DNA of 64,000 bases, from NCBI RefSeq assembly GCF_007679965.1, contig NZ_VEHL01000008.1, positions 124,001-188,000 on the forward strand, read 5' to 3'. Below the pieces are notes generated by a model. That model did not search any database. It worked only from the letters and a program-made list of their open reading frames with translations, and was not told the origin of the DNA. Shown one piece after another: positions 16,817 through 25,179 of this stretch. Both the position numbers and the translations under genes were made by a program. The stretch is from Bordetella genomosp. 13. GTDB taxonomy: Bacteria > Pseudomonadota > Gammaproteobacteria > Burkholderiales > Burkholderiaceae_B. Numbering within the stretch: the first letter of the stretch is position 1; every line of letters starts with the position of its first letter.

Positions 16817-17704
16817 ATGTCTCTTTTCTCATTGCTGGGCGCGCTGGAAATCGGCCTGGTGTTCGCCCTGGTCGCACTGGGCGTGCTCATCTCGTTCCGC
16901 CTGCTGCGCTTTCCCGATCTCACCGTCGACGGCAGCTTCCCGCTGGGCGGCGCCGTCTGTGCCACGCTGATCTCGGCGGGCTACGATCCCTACACCTCCA
17001 CCATCGCCGCCACCATCGCGGGCGCCTGCGCGGGCCTGATCACCGGCTGGCTGCACGTGCGCCTGCGCATCATGGACCTGCTTGCCAGCATCCTGATGAT
17101 GATCGCGCTGTACTCGGTCAACCTGCGCATCATGGGCAAGCCCAACGTGCCGCTGATCACCGAGCCCACGGTCTTCACCCTGCTGCAGCCCGAGTGGCTC
17201 AGCGACTACGTGGCGCGTCCGGTCATCCTGCTGTTCGTGGTGATCATCGCCAAACTGCTGCTGGACTGGTTCTTCGGCACGCAGACCGGCCTGGCGATGC
17301 GCGCCACCGGCTCGAACGGCCGCATGGCCCGCGCGCAGGGCGTCAACACCGGCGGCATGATCCTGGGCGGCATGGCGCTGTCCAATGCGCTGGTCGGCCT
17401 GGCGGGCGCGCTGTTCGCGCAGACCCAGGGCGGCGCCGACATCTCGATGGGCATCGGCACCATCGTCATCGGCCTGGCCGCGGTCATCGTGGGCGAGAGC
17501 ATCCTGCCGTCGCGCAGGCTGGTCATGGCCACGCTGGCCGTCATCATCGGGGCCATCGTCTACCGCTTCTTCATCGCGCTGGCGCTGAACAGCGACTTCA
17601 TCGGCCTGCAGGCGCAGGACCTCAACCTGGTCACCGCGGTGCTGGTCACGATCGCGCTGGTGATTCCCATGCTCAAGCGCCGCCTGGCCGGCAGGAAGGG
17701 GTAA
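16817..17704 (+). CDS. ABC transporter permease (branched-chain/TrpY-like fold)
   Basis: A 295-residue integral membrane protein with about eight or nine hydrophobic segments. It opens LFSLLGALEIGLVFALVALGVLISFRLLRFPDLTVDGSFPLGGA, the conserved start of the permease that partners PF04392 binding proteins. The EAA-like cytoplasmic loop is near RATGSNGRMARAQGVNTG. The GTG at 16805 would add four residues; neither start has a good ribosome site, and the AAGGAGG near 16768 is too far away. It is 110 bp after the binding-protein gene and 3 bp before the ATPase gene. Confidence 0.93.
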   Translation: MSLFSLLGALEIGLVFALVALGVLISFRLLRFPDLTVDGSFPLGGAVCATLISAGYDPYTSTIAATIAGACAGLITGWLHVRLRIMDLLASILMMIALYSVNLRIMGKPNVPLITEPTVFTLLQPEWLSDYVARPVILLFVVIIAKLLLDWFFGTQTGLAMRATGSNGRMARAQGVNTGGMILGGMALSNALVGLAGALFAQTQGGADISMGIGTIVIGLAAVIVGESILPSRRLVMATLAVIIGAIVYRFFIALALNSDFIGLQAQDLNLVTAVLVTIALVIPMLKRRLAGRKG

Positions 17705-17707
17705 ACC

Positions 17708-18502
17708 ATGCTCAGCGCAAAAGACCTACGCATCACGTTCAACGCCGGCACGCCCATCGAGACGCGGGCGCTGCGCGGGCTGTCGCTGGACATCCCCAGC
17801 GGCCAGTTCGTCACCGTCATCGGCTCCAACGGCGCCGGCAAGTCGACCTTCCTGAACGCCGTGTCGGGCGACCTGTCCATCGATTCCGGCAGCATCGGCA
17901 TCGATGGCCACGACGTCACGCGCCGTCCCGTCTGGGAACGCTCCAACCTGGTGGCGCGCGTATTCCAGGACCCCATGGCGGGCACCTGCGAAGACCTGAC
18001 CATCGAAGAGAACATGGCGCTGGCGCAGATGCGCGGCGCGCGCCGCGGCCTGGGCCGTGCCGTGAAGGCGAGCATGCGCGAGAATTTCCGCGAGCGCCTG
18101 GCCACGCTGGGCCTGGGCCTGGAGAACCGCCTGACCGACCGCATCGGCCTGCTGTCGGGCGGCCAGCGCCAGGCGGTCAGCCTGCTGATGGCGGCCTTGC
18201 AGCCCTCGCGCATCCTGCTGCTGGACGAGCACACGGCCGCGCTGGACCCGCGCACCGCCGACTTCGTGCTGCAGCTGACGGCGCGCATCGTGGCCGAAAG
18301 CAAGCTCACCACCATGATGGTCACCCACAGCATGCGCCAGGCGCTGGACGTCGGCGAGCGCACGGTGATGCTGCACCAGGGCGAAGTCGTGCTGGACGTG
18401 TCCGGCGACGAACGCCGCGGCATGGACGTGAAGGACCTGCTGGCCATGTTCGAACGCGTGCGCGGCGAACAGCTGGCCGACGACGCGCTGCTGCTGGGCT
18501 GA
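17708..18502 (+). CDS. ABC transporter ATPase of the TrpX-like importer
   Basis: A 264-residue nucleotide-binding protein with Walker A GSNGAGKST (about residues 39-47), signature LSGGQRQAVSL, Walker B RILLLDEHTAAL and the switch His in MVTHSMRQAL. In the Walker B region the residue after Glu is His (DEHTAAL) rather than Pro, a variant seen in this subfamily. It is three bases after the permease stop, so the three importer genes form one operon. Confidence 0.95.
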   Translation: MLSAKDLRITFNAGTPIETRALRGLSLDIPSGQFVTVIGSNGAGKSTFLNAVSGDLSIDSGSIGIDGHDVTRRPVWERSNLVARVFQDPMAGTCEDLTIEENMALAQMRGARRGLGRAVKASMRENFRERLATLGLGLENRLTDRIGLLSGGQRQAVSLLMAALQPSRILLLDEHTAALDPRTADFVLQLTARIVAESKLTTMMVTHSMRQALDVGERTVMLHQGEVVLDVSGDERRGMDVKDLLAMFERVRGEQLADDALLLG

Positions 18503-18530
18503 CGCGATCGACGCATCCCGTCCGTGGTCT

Positions 18531-18553
18531 TGCCTCGGGATCGTCCCGAGGCA
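18531..18553 (+). terminator. Perfect 10-bp hairpin after the ABC importer
   Basis: TGCCTCGGGA-TCG-TCCCGAGGCA, 28 bases after the ATPase stop. Strong stem, no U-tract. Terminator-like. Confidence 0.5.
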
Positions 18554-18665
18554 GGGCGGCGGGCGGGGCGCTTCGCAGGCATTCGTCCGTCGTCACGCCC
18601 CTGCGGTTGCGCCCAGGCAGCCTTCGCGGCATCATGTCCGCGCCGCTTCCAGGAGCCGTTTACCG

Positions 18666-19256
18666 ATGATTTCTCTGCCGCGCATCTTGGCGACGGCCGG
18701 GGCTTGCGGCCTGTTGGCCGCGTGCGCCTCCGGGCCGTCCATCCGCAGCGACTACGATCGCACCGCCGATTTTGGACGCTATCGCACCTTCGGTTTCATG
18801 GCGCAGCCGGATACCGACAAACCCGCCTACGGCGCCCAGCTGGCCGAACGCCTGAAGTCCGCCGCGCGCGGGCAGATGGAAATGCGCGGCTATGCCTACG
18901 CCGTCCAGGACCCCGACCTGCTGGTCAACATCAGCGCCAAGGTCGAGGAAAAGACGGTGGGCTCGGCCGGCCCGGCCGCGCCGCTGCCGACCTGGGGTTA
19001 CCGCACGGGCTTCTACACCAGCTGGCCCGGCCATCCCTGGGACGGGCAGGCCCTGCAGTATTCCGAGGGCACGTTGAACATCGACGTGGTCGACGCGCGC
19101 CGCAAGCAGCTGGTGTGGGAAGGCGCCAGCGTCGGTCCGGTCGGCGACACGGCATTGGCCCCGTCGCCCGAGGAGATCAGCCAGGCGGTGGCGCGCATCT
19201 ACGCGAAATACCCGTTCCGTGCCGGCGTGTCGGCGCCGCAACTGCCCGTCCAGTAA
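18666..19256 (+). CDS. DUF4136 lipoprotein
   Basis: A 196-residue outer- or inner-membrane lipoprotein. The lipobox LLAAC puts the acylated Cys at about residue 20. The mature part has the DUF4136 pattern: SDYDRTADFGRYRTFGFM, then a middle segment with LLVNISAKVEEKTV, a Tyr/Trp/Gly-rich turn (WGYRTGFYTSWPG), and EGTLNIDVVDARRKQLVWEGAS close to the end. No function is known for the family. It lies 13 bp before the patatin gene, so the two may be cotranscribed. Confidence 0.88.
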   Translation: MISLPRILATAGACGLLAACASGPSIRSDYDRTADFGRYRTFGFMAQPDTDKPAYGAQLAERLKSAARGQMEMRGYAYAVQDPDLLVNISAKVEEKTVGSAGPAAPLPTWGYRTGFYTSWPGHPWDGQALQYSEGTLNIDVVDARRKQLVWEGASVGPVGDTALAPSPEEISQAVARIYAKYPFRAGVSAPQLPVQ

Positions 19257-19269
19257 GCAGGGGGAAGCC

Positions 19270-20457
19270 ATGGCAACACGCGCGCGACCCTCCGGATTGC
19301 CCGCCTACGATACCGTCGCCCTCGTGCTGCAAGGCGGCGGCGCGCTGGGCGCCTACCAGGCCGGGGTCTACGAAGGCCTGCATGAGGCCGGCATCCGGCC
19401 CAACTGGGTGTCGGGCATCTCCATCGGCTCGATCAACGCCGCCATCATCGCGGGCTCGCCCGAGGACGAACGGGTGGACCGCCTGCGCGGCTTCTGGGAA
19501 TCCATCTGCCGCCCGACGGGCTTCGCCGGACTGCCCTGGGGCTGGGGCGAGACGCTGGCCAGCGTGTTCGAGGGCATGCCGTTCGGTTTCGGTTCGCCGA
19601 TGGTCACGGGCCAACTGGCCGCGCTGCGCGCGCTCACGCAGGGCCAGCCAGGCTTCTTCTCGCCGCGCGTGCCCTCGCCCTACCTGCTGCGCGACTCGGG
19701 CGCGGCATCCACCAGCTTCTACGACACCTCCCCGCTGGCGGCCACGCTGCGTGAATACGTCGACTTCGACCTGCTGAACAGCGGCGCGGTGCGGGCCAGC
19801 TTCGGCGCGGTCAACGTGCGTACCGGCAACTTTGCGTATTTCGACAGTACGCGGCGACCGCTGGGCCCCGAGCACATCATGGCCTCGGGCGCGCTGCCGC
19901 CCGGTTTTCCGGCGGTGGAAGTCGACGGATGCCCGTACTGGGACGGCGGCATCGTGTCGAACACCCCGCTGGCCGAGGTGCTGTCGGTGCATCCCATGCG
20001 CGACACGCTGGCCTTCCAGGTGGACCTGTGGCCCGCCCGCGGCGAGCTGCCGACCAACATGGAAGAGGTGGCGCAGCGGCAGAAGGACATCCAGTATTCC
20101 AGCCGCACCCGCACGGTCACCGACAACTACCGCAAGATATTGAAGCTGCGCCGCGGCCTGCAGACCCTGCTGGAGCGCCTGCCCGCGTCCCAGCGCAACA
20201 GCCCGGACCTGGCCGAGCTGCGGGCGCAGGCCTGCACGCCGCTGGTCAACGTGGTCAACCTGATCTACCAGGCCAAGCACTACGAGCGCGAGTCGAAAGA
20301 CTACGAGTTCAGCACCGAGGCCATGCGCGAGCACTGGCAGTTCGGCCTGGCCGACATCCGGCGAACGTTGGGGCAGCCCAACGTATTGGACAAGCCTGCC
20401 GTGGACCAGAGCTTCGTCACCCATGACGTGCACCGCAGCGCACCGGATTCGCGGTAA
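19270..20457 (+). CDS. Patatin-like phospholipase with DUF3734 C-terminus
   Basis: A 395-residue patatin-family acyl hydrolase. The oxyanion loop is GGGALGAYQ (residues 22-30), the nucleophile Ser51 is in GISIGS, and the catalytic Asp is in YWDGGIVSN. The C-terminal part (LVNVVNLIYQAKHYERESKDYEFS, then HWQFGLADI) matches DUF3734, common in longer bacterial patatins. No signal peptide is seen, so it is probably cytoplasmic or membrane-attached. The ATG at 19270, after GGGGGAAG, is preferred over an upstream frame inside the lipoprotein gene. Substrate unknown, likely lipid or polyester acyl chains. Confidence 0.92.
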   Translation: MATRARPSGLPAYDTVALVLQGGGALGAYQAGVYEGLHEAGIRPNWVSGISIGSINAAIIAGSPEDERVDRLRGFWESICRPTGFAGLPWGWGETLASVFEGMPFGFGSPMVTGQLAALRALTQGQPGFFSPRVPSPYLLRDSGAASTSFYDTSPLAATLREYVDFDLLNSGAVRASFGAVNVRTGNFAYFDSTRRPLGPEHIMASGALPPGFPAVEVDGCPYWDGGIVSNTPLAEVLSVHPMRDTLAFQVDLWPARGELPTNMEEVAQRQKDIQYSSRTRTVTDNYRKILKLRRGLQTLLERLPASQRNSPDLAELRAQACTPLVNVVNLIYQAKHYERESKDYEFSTEAMREHWQFGLADIRRTLGQPNVLDKPAVDQSFVTHDVHRSAPDSR

Positions 20458-20544
20458 AGTGAGCGCCTGCCAGGGGAGCGGCATGTCGCAAAAGACCCGC
20501 CCATCGTCGGATCGGGCCCGCTCTTAATAAAAGCTAAAAAACTT

Positions 20545-20559
20545 CCGCTACAGTAGCGG
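20545..20559. promoter_or_regulatory. 15-bp palindrome upstream of the RND efflux operon
   Basis: CCGCTAC-A-GTAGCGG, perfect 7-bp arms, 77 bp before the adaptor gene and just after an A-rich stretch (TTAATAAAAGCTAAAAAAC). TACAGT inside it could be a -10. Efflux operons are usually repressed by TetR or MarR proteins at such dyads, but no repressor gene is adjacent. Confidence 0.5.
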
Positions 20560-20635
20560 CCTTTCCGCACGTCCGGGCGCGGCTTGCTATGCGTCGTCGC
20601 CCCGCAGAACACGCTTTTTCAAGCATGAGGACCCC

Positions 20636-21877
20636 ATGCGTCTTTCCCATGAGCGTTTTTCCGTCATCAGCGTCGCTACCGTCCTGGCGCTGGGCCTGGC
20701 CGCATGCGGCAAGAAGGAAGCGGGCGGCGGCCCTGGTGGCATGGTGCCGCAGGTCAGCGTCGTGACGGTCCAGCCGCAGCGCACGGCCATCGTCTCCGAG
20801 CTGCCGGGCCGCGTCGACGCCGTGCGCGACGCGGAGATCCGCGCCCGCGTCACCGGCATCGTCGAGAAGATCGCCTTCGAGCAGGGCAGCGACGTCAAGA
20901 AAGGCCAGAAGCTCTTCAAGATCGATCCCGCGCCTTACCAGGCCTCGTACGACCAGGCGGCCGCGCAGGTGAAGCAGGCGCAGGCCGACCTGTACAGCGC
21001 CAAGGTGCTGGCCGAGCGCTATGCGCCGCTGGTCAAGGCCAACGCGGTCAGCAAGCAGGAATACGACAACGCGGTCTCCACGTTCCGCCAGGCCGAGGCC
21101 GCCGTGTCCGCCGCGCGCGCCGCGCAGACCTCGGCGCGCATCAATCTGGACTACACCGACGTCACCTCGCCGATCGACGGTCGCATCGGCCGGCCCCTGG
21201 TCACCGAGGGCGCGCTGGTCGAGGGCGGCTCGGCCACGCAGATGGCGCTGGTGCAGCAGCTCGATCCCGTCTACGTCGACCTGACGCAGTCCACGTCCGA
21301 CCTGGCCAACCTGCGCCGCGCGCTGGCCTCGGGCAAGCTGCAGCGTGTCGGCGACGGCGCGCGCGTCACGGTGCTGCTGGAAGACGGCACGCCGTACGAT
21401 CAGCCCGCCAAGCTGCTGTTCACCGGCATCACGGTCGACCCGTCGACTAGCCAGGTCACCCTGCGCGCCGAGGTGCCGAACCCCGGCAACGAGCTTCTGC
21501 CGGGCATGTACGTGCGCGTGCGCGTCGAGCAGGGCGTGGACGACAAGGCGCTGCGCGTGCCGCAGCAGGCCCTGCAGCGCACGCCCGACGGCAAGCAGAG
21601 CCTGATGGTGGTGCGCGACAACAAGGCCGAGCAGATCCCCGTGTCCACCGGCAACGTGGTGGACAACGAGTGGGTGATCACCGAAGGCCTGAAGGCCGGC
21701 GACGTCGTCGTGGTCGAGGGCTTCCAGAAGATCCGCCCGGGCGCGCCCGTGCAGGCCACGCCGTGGAAGAAGAACGGCGCCGCGCAGCCTGGCCAGGGCC
21801 AGGCGCAAGGCCAGCAGCAAGGCCAGCAGGGCCAGACCCAGCAGCCGGCCCAAGCCCAACAGCAAGGCCAGAAATGA
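20636..21877 (+). CDS. RND efflux periplasmic adaptor (AcrA/MexA family)
   Basis: A 413-residue lipoprotein (lipobox LAACG, Cys near residue 24). It has the adaptor layout: barrel-sandwich start RVDAVRDAEIRARVTGIVEKIAFEQGSDVKKGQKLFKID, a coiled-coil hairpin (about residues 100-160, KQAQADLYSAKVLAERYAPL), INLDYTDVTSPIDGRIG, a beta-barrel and a membrane-proximal domain. The last 30 residues are a Gln/Gly/Ala tail, unusual in length. It links the inner-membrane pump to the outer-membrane channel. The adaptor is followed by pump and channel genes. Confidence 0.95.
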   Translation: MRLSHERFSVISVATVLALGLAACGKKEAGGGPGGMVPQVSVVTVQPQRTAIVSELPGRVDAVRDAEIRARVTGIVEKIAFEQGSDVKKGQKLFKIDPAPYQASYDQAAAQVKQAQADLYSAKVLAERYAPLVKANAVSKQEYDNAVSTFRQAEAAVSAARAAQTSARINLDYTDVTSPIDGRIGRPLVTEGALVEGGSATQMALVQQLDPVYVDLTQSTSDLANLRRALASGKLQRVGDGARVTVLLEDGTPYDQPAKLLFTGITVDPSTSQVTLRAEVPNPGNELLPGMYVRVRVEQGVDDKALRVPQQALQRTPDGKQSLMVVRDNKAEQIPVSTGNVVDNEWVITEGLKAGDVVVVEGFQKIRPGAPVQATPWKKNGAAQPGQGQAQGQQQGQQGQTQQPAQAQQQGQK

Positions 21878-21945
21878 GCGGCACGCGGCGCATCGCGATG
21901 CGCCGCGTTCCCCGTCCGTGAGCAGCGCTTTACGAGTCAGCCGAC

Positions 21946-24900
21946 ATGCCGCAATTCTTCATCGACCGACCGATCTTCGCCTGGGTGGTTTCGTTCTTCA
22001 TCCTTCTGGTGGGGATCCTGGCGGTCAACAACATGCCGATCTCGCAGTACCCGGACGTCGCGCCGCCTGCCATCCAGATCACCGCGACCTACCCCGGGGC
22101 CTCGGCCAAGGAGGTGTCCCAGTCCGTCACCAGCATCATCGAGGACGAACTGAACGGCGCCAAGGGCCTGCTGTACTACGAGTCGGTCAGCGACGCGTAC
22201 GGCCAGGCCCAGATCACCGTCACCTTCGCGCCGGGCACCGACCCCGACCTGGCGCAGGTGGACGTGCAGAACCGCGTGTCCAACGTCTCGGCCCAGCTGC
22301 CGGGGGCGGTGGTGCAGCAGGGCCTGCGCTACGAGAAGACCAGCGCAGGCTTCCTGATGATCGTCACGCTGTCGTCCACCGACGGCTCGATGGACCAGAC
22401 CGCGCTGGCGGACTACGTCCGCCGCAACGTACAGAACCCGGTCTCGCGGGTGGCCGGCGTGGGCCGCTTCCAGCTGTTCGCCGCGCCGCGCGCCATGCGC
22501 ATCTGGGTCGACCCGAACAAGCTGGTCGGCTTCAACATGAGCATCGCCGAGGTCAACCAGGCGATCTCGAACCAGAACGTGCTGATCTCCGGCGGCACCA
22601 TCGGCCAGCCCCCCAACCCCGAAAGCCAGCGCGCTACCGCCACCGTCATCGCCAACGGCCAGCTGTCCACGGTGGAGGGCTTCGGCAACATCGTGCTGCG
22701 CGCCAATGCGGACGGCTCGCGCGTGCTGCTGCGCGACGTCGCGCGCGTCGAGGTGGGCGCGGACAACTACCAGTTCGGCGCGCGCCTGAACGGCAAGCCG
22801 ACGGCGGCGTTCGCCATCGTGCTGGCCCCGGGCGCCAATGCGCTGGCCACCGCCGAGGGCGTGAAGGCCCAGATGGACGACCTGTCCAAGTTCTTTCCGG
22901 GCAACGTCAAGTACGACATCCCCTACGACACCGCGCCCTACGTGAAGGTGTCCATCGAGCAGGTGCTGCACACCCTGGCCGAAGCCATGGTGCTGGTGTT
23001 CCTGGTGATGTTCCTGTTCCTGCAGAACGTGCGCTACACGCTGATCCCGGCGCTGGTGGTGCCTGTGGCCATGCTGGGCGCGTTCGCGGTGATGCTGGCG
23101 CTGGGATTCTCCATCAACGTGCTGACCATGTTCGCCATGGTGCTGGCCATCGGCATCCTGGTGGACGACGCCATCGTGGTGGTCGAGAACGTCGAGCGCA
23201 TCATGGTGGAAGAAGGGCTGCCCCCCAAGGAAGCCACCAAGAAGGCCATGCCGCAGATCAGCGGGGCCATCGTCGGCATCACGCTGGTGCTGATCGCGGT
23301 ATTCCTGCCGCTGGCCTTCATGAGCGGCTCGGTGGGCGTGATCTACCGCCAGTTCTCGGTCGCCATGGCCGTGTCGATCTTCTTCTCGGCCTTCCTGGCG
23401 CTGAGCTTCACGCCGGCGCTGTGCGCCACCATCCTCAAGCCCATCCCCAAGGGCCAGCACCACCAGAAGCGCGGCTTCTTCGGCTGGTTCAACCGCAAGT
23501 TCGACGCCACCACCCACGGCTACCAGAACTGGATCTCGCGCACGCTGCACAAGGGCGGGCGCATGATGCTGGTGTTCCTGGTGCTGGTGGTCGCGCTGGG
23601 CTGGCTGTACCTGCGCATGCCGTCGTCGTTCCTGCCCGAGGAAGACCAGGGCTACGTGATCAGCAACATCGAGCTGCCCGCGGGCGCCTCGGCCAACCGC
23701 ACCATCGAGGTGATCGAGCAGGTCGAGGACTACTTCCGCCAGATCCCCGCGGTGCAGAACATCATCACGGTGCAGGGCTTCAGCTTCAACGGCAGCGGCC
23801 TGAACGCGGCCATCGCCTTCACCACGCTCAAGGACTTCGACGACCGCAAGGGCGAGGGCGATTCCGCGGGCGCCATCGCGGGCGGCGCCATCGGCCGTCT
23901 GCTGATGGGCATCCATGACGCCATGGTGTTCACGGTGGTGCCTCCCGCCATCTCCGAACTGGGCAACGCCAGCGGCTTCGACTTCCGCCTGCAGGACCGC
24001 GCCAACGCCGGCACGGACGCGCTGGCCGCGGCCACCGCGCAGCTGATGGGCGCCGCCATGCAAAGCCCCAAGCTGGCGCAGGTGCGCATCACCGGCCTGG
24101 GGCCGGGCGCGCAGCTCAGCCTGGACATCGACCGCCAGAAGGCGGCGGCGCTGGGCGTCGACTTCGCGGAAGCCGCCAACCTGCTGTCCACCGCTGTCGG
24201 CTCGTCCTACATCAACAAGTTCCCCAACCAGGGGCGCATGCAGAACGTGTGGGTGCAGGCCGAGCAGGGCTTCCGCATGCAGGTCGAGGACGTGCTGCGC
24301 CTGAATGCGCGCAACAGCAGCGGCGGCATGGTGCCCCTGTCGTCCTTCGTCACCGCAAAGTGGATCCAGGGGCCGGTGCAGGTGGTGCGCTACAACAGCT
24401 ACGAGTCGATCCGCATCGGCGGCGACGCCGCGCCGGGCTACACCTCGGGCGAGGCCATGATCGAGATGCAGCGCCTGATGGCCGACCTGCCGCCGGGCTT
24501 CGGCTACGAATGGAGCGGCCTGTCCTACCAGGAAATGCAGGCGGGCAGCCAAGCGCCGATCCTGATGGGCCTGGCCCTGCTGGTGGTGTTCCTGGTGCTG
24601 GCCGCCCTGTACGAAAGCTGGGCCATCCCGCTGTCGGTCATGCTGGTGGTGCCGCTGGGCATGCTGGGCGCCGTGGCGCTGGTGTCCGCCCTGGGCATGT
24701 CCAACGACGTGTACTTCCAGGTGGGCATGGTCACCGTGATCGGGCTGGCGGCCAAGAACGCCATCCTGATCGTGGAATTCGCCAAGGACCAGTACGCCCG
24801 CGGCATGGGGCTGTACGAGTCCGCGGTCGAGGCGGCGCGCCTGCGCTTCCGTCCCATCCTGATGACCTCGCTGGCCTTCATCCTGGGCGTGGTGCCGCTG

Positions 24901-25179
24901 GCCATGGCCAGCGGCGCGGGCGCCGCCAGCCAGCGCGCGGTGGGCTTCGGCGTGCTGGGCGGCATGCTGGCCGCCACGCCGTTCGCCGTGATGTTCGTGC
25001 CGACGTTCTTCGTCGTGGTGCTGGGGCTGTTCAAGTCCAAGCCGCGCCTGCTGGGCGCCGAGGCCAAGGCCTTCGAGGAAGAACAGGCGGCCAAGCGCGC
25101 GCAGCAGCAGGATGCCGCCGGCGACGCAACCGATCCCCACGCGCCGCGCAATCCGCAAGGCGGCCAGGAGAACCACTGA
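21946..25179 (+). CDS. RND multidrug efflux pump (AcrB/MexB, HAE-1 family)
   Basis: A 1077-residue inner-membrane pump. It starts MPQFFIDRPIFAWVVSFFI and shows the HAE-1 pattern of twelve membrane helices and two large periplasmic loops. The proton-relay Asp pair is in LAIGILVDDAIVVVENVERI near residue 408, and the matching Lys is in GLAAKNAILIVEFAKD. It expels amphiphilic drugs, dyes and detergents using the proton gradient. A short acidic C-terminal tail follows the last helix. It is 68 bp after the adaptor gene, and its stop overlaps the channel gene. Confidence 0.97.
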   Translation: MPQFFIDRPIFAWVVSFFILLVGILAVNNMPISQYPDVAPPAIQITATYPGASAKEVSQSVTSIIEDELNGAKGLLYYESVSDAYGQAQITVTFAPGTDPDLAQVDVQNRVSNVSAQLPGAVVQQGLRYEKTSAGFLMIVTLSSTDGSMDQTALADYVRRNVQNPVSRVAGVGRFQLFAAPRAMRIWVDPNKLVGFNMSIAEVNQAISNQNVLISGGTIGQPPNPESQRATATVIANGQLSTVEGFGNIVLRANADGSRVLLRDVARVEVGADNYQFGARLNGKPTAAFAIVLAPGANALATAEGVKAQMDDLSKFFPGNVKYDIPYDTAPYVKVSIEQVLHTLAEAMVLVFLVMFLFLQNVRYTLIPALVVPVAMLGAFAVMLALGFSINVLTMFAMVLAIGILVDDAIVVVENVERIMVEEGLPPKEATKKAMPQISGAIVGITLVLIAVFLPLAFMSGSVGVIYRQFSVAMAVSIFFSAFLALSFTPALCATILKPIPKGQHHQKRGFFGWFNRKFDATTHGYQNWISRTLHKGGRMMLVFLVLVVALGWLYLRMPSSFLPEEDQGYVISNIELPAGASANRTIEVIEQVEDYFRQIPAVQNIITVQGFSFNGSGLNAAIAFTTLKDFDDRKGEGDSAGAIAGGAIGRLLMGIHDAMVFTVVPPAISELGNASGFDFRLQDRANAGTDALAAATAQLMGAAMQSPKLAQVRITGLGPGAQLSLDIDRQKAAALGVDFAEAANLLSTAVGSSYINKFPNQGRMQNVWVQAEQGFRMQVEDVLRLNARNSSGGMVPLSSFVTAKWIQGPVQVVRYNSYESIRIGGDAAPGYTSGEAMIEMQRLMADLPPGFGYEWSGLSYQEMQAGSQAPILMGLALLVVFLVLAALYESWAIPLSVMLVVPLGMLGAVALVSALGMSNDVYFQVGMVTVIGLAAKNAILIVEFAKDQYARGMGLYESAVEAARLRFRPILMTSLAFILGVVPLAMASGAGAASQRAVGFGVLGGMLAATPFAVMFVPTFFVVVLGLFKSKPRLLGAEAKAFEEEQAAKRAQQQDAAGDATDPHAPRNPQGGQENH

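Noticed and set aside
21937..25176. A 1079-codon open frame on the minus strand opposite the RND pump gene
   Set aside because: The plus strand encodes a textbook AcrB. The opposite frame is His/Gln/Arg-rich without motifs, the usual shadow of GC-rich codon bias.
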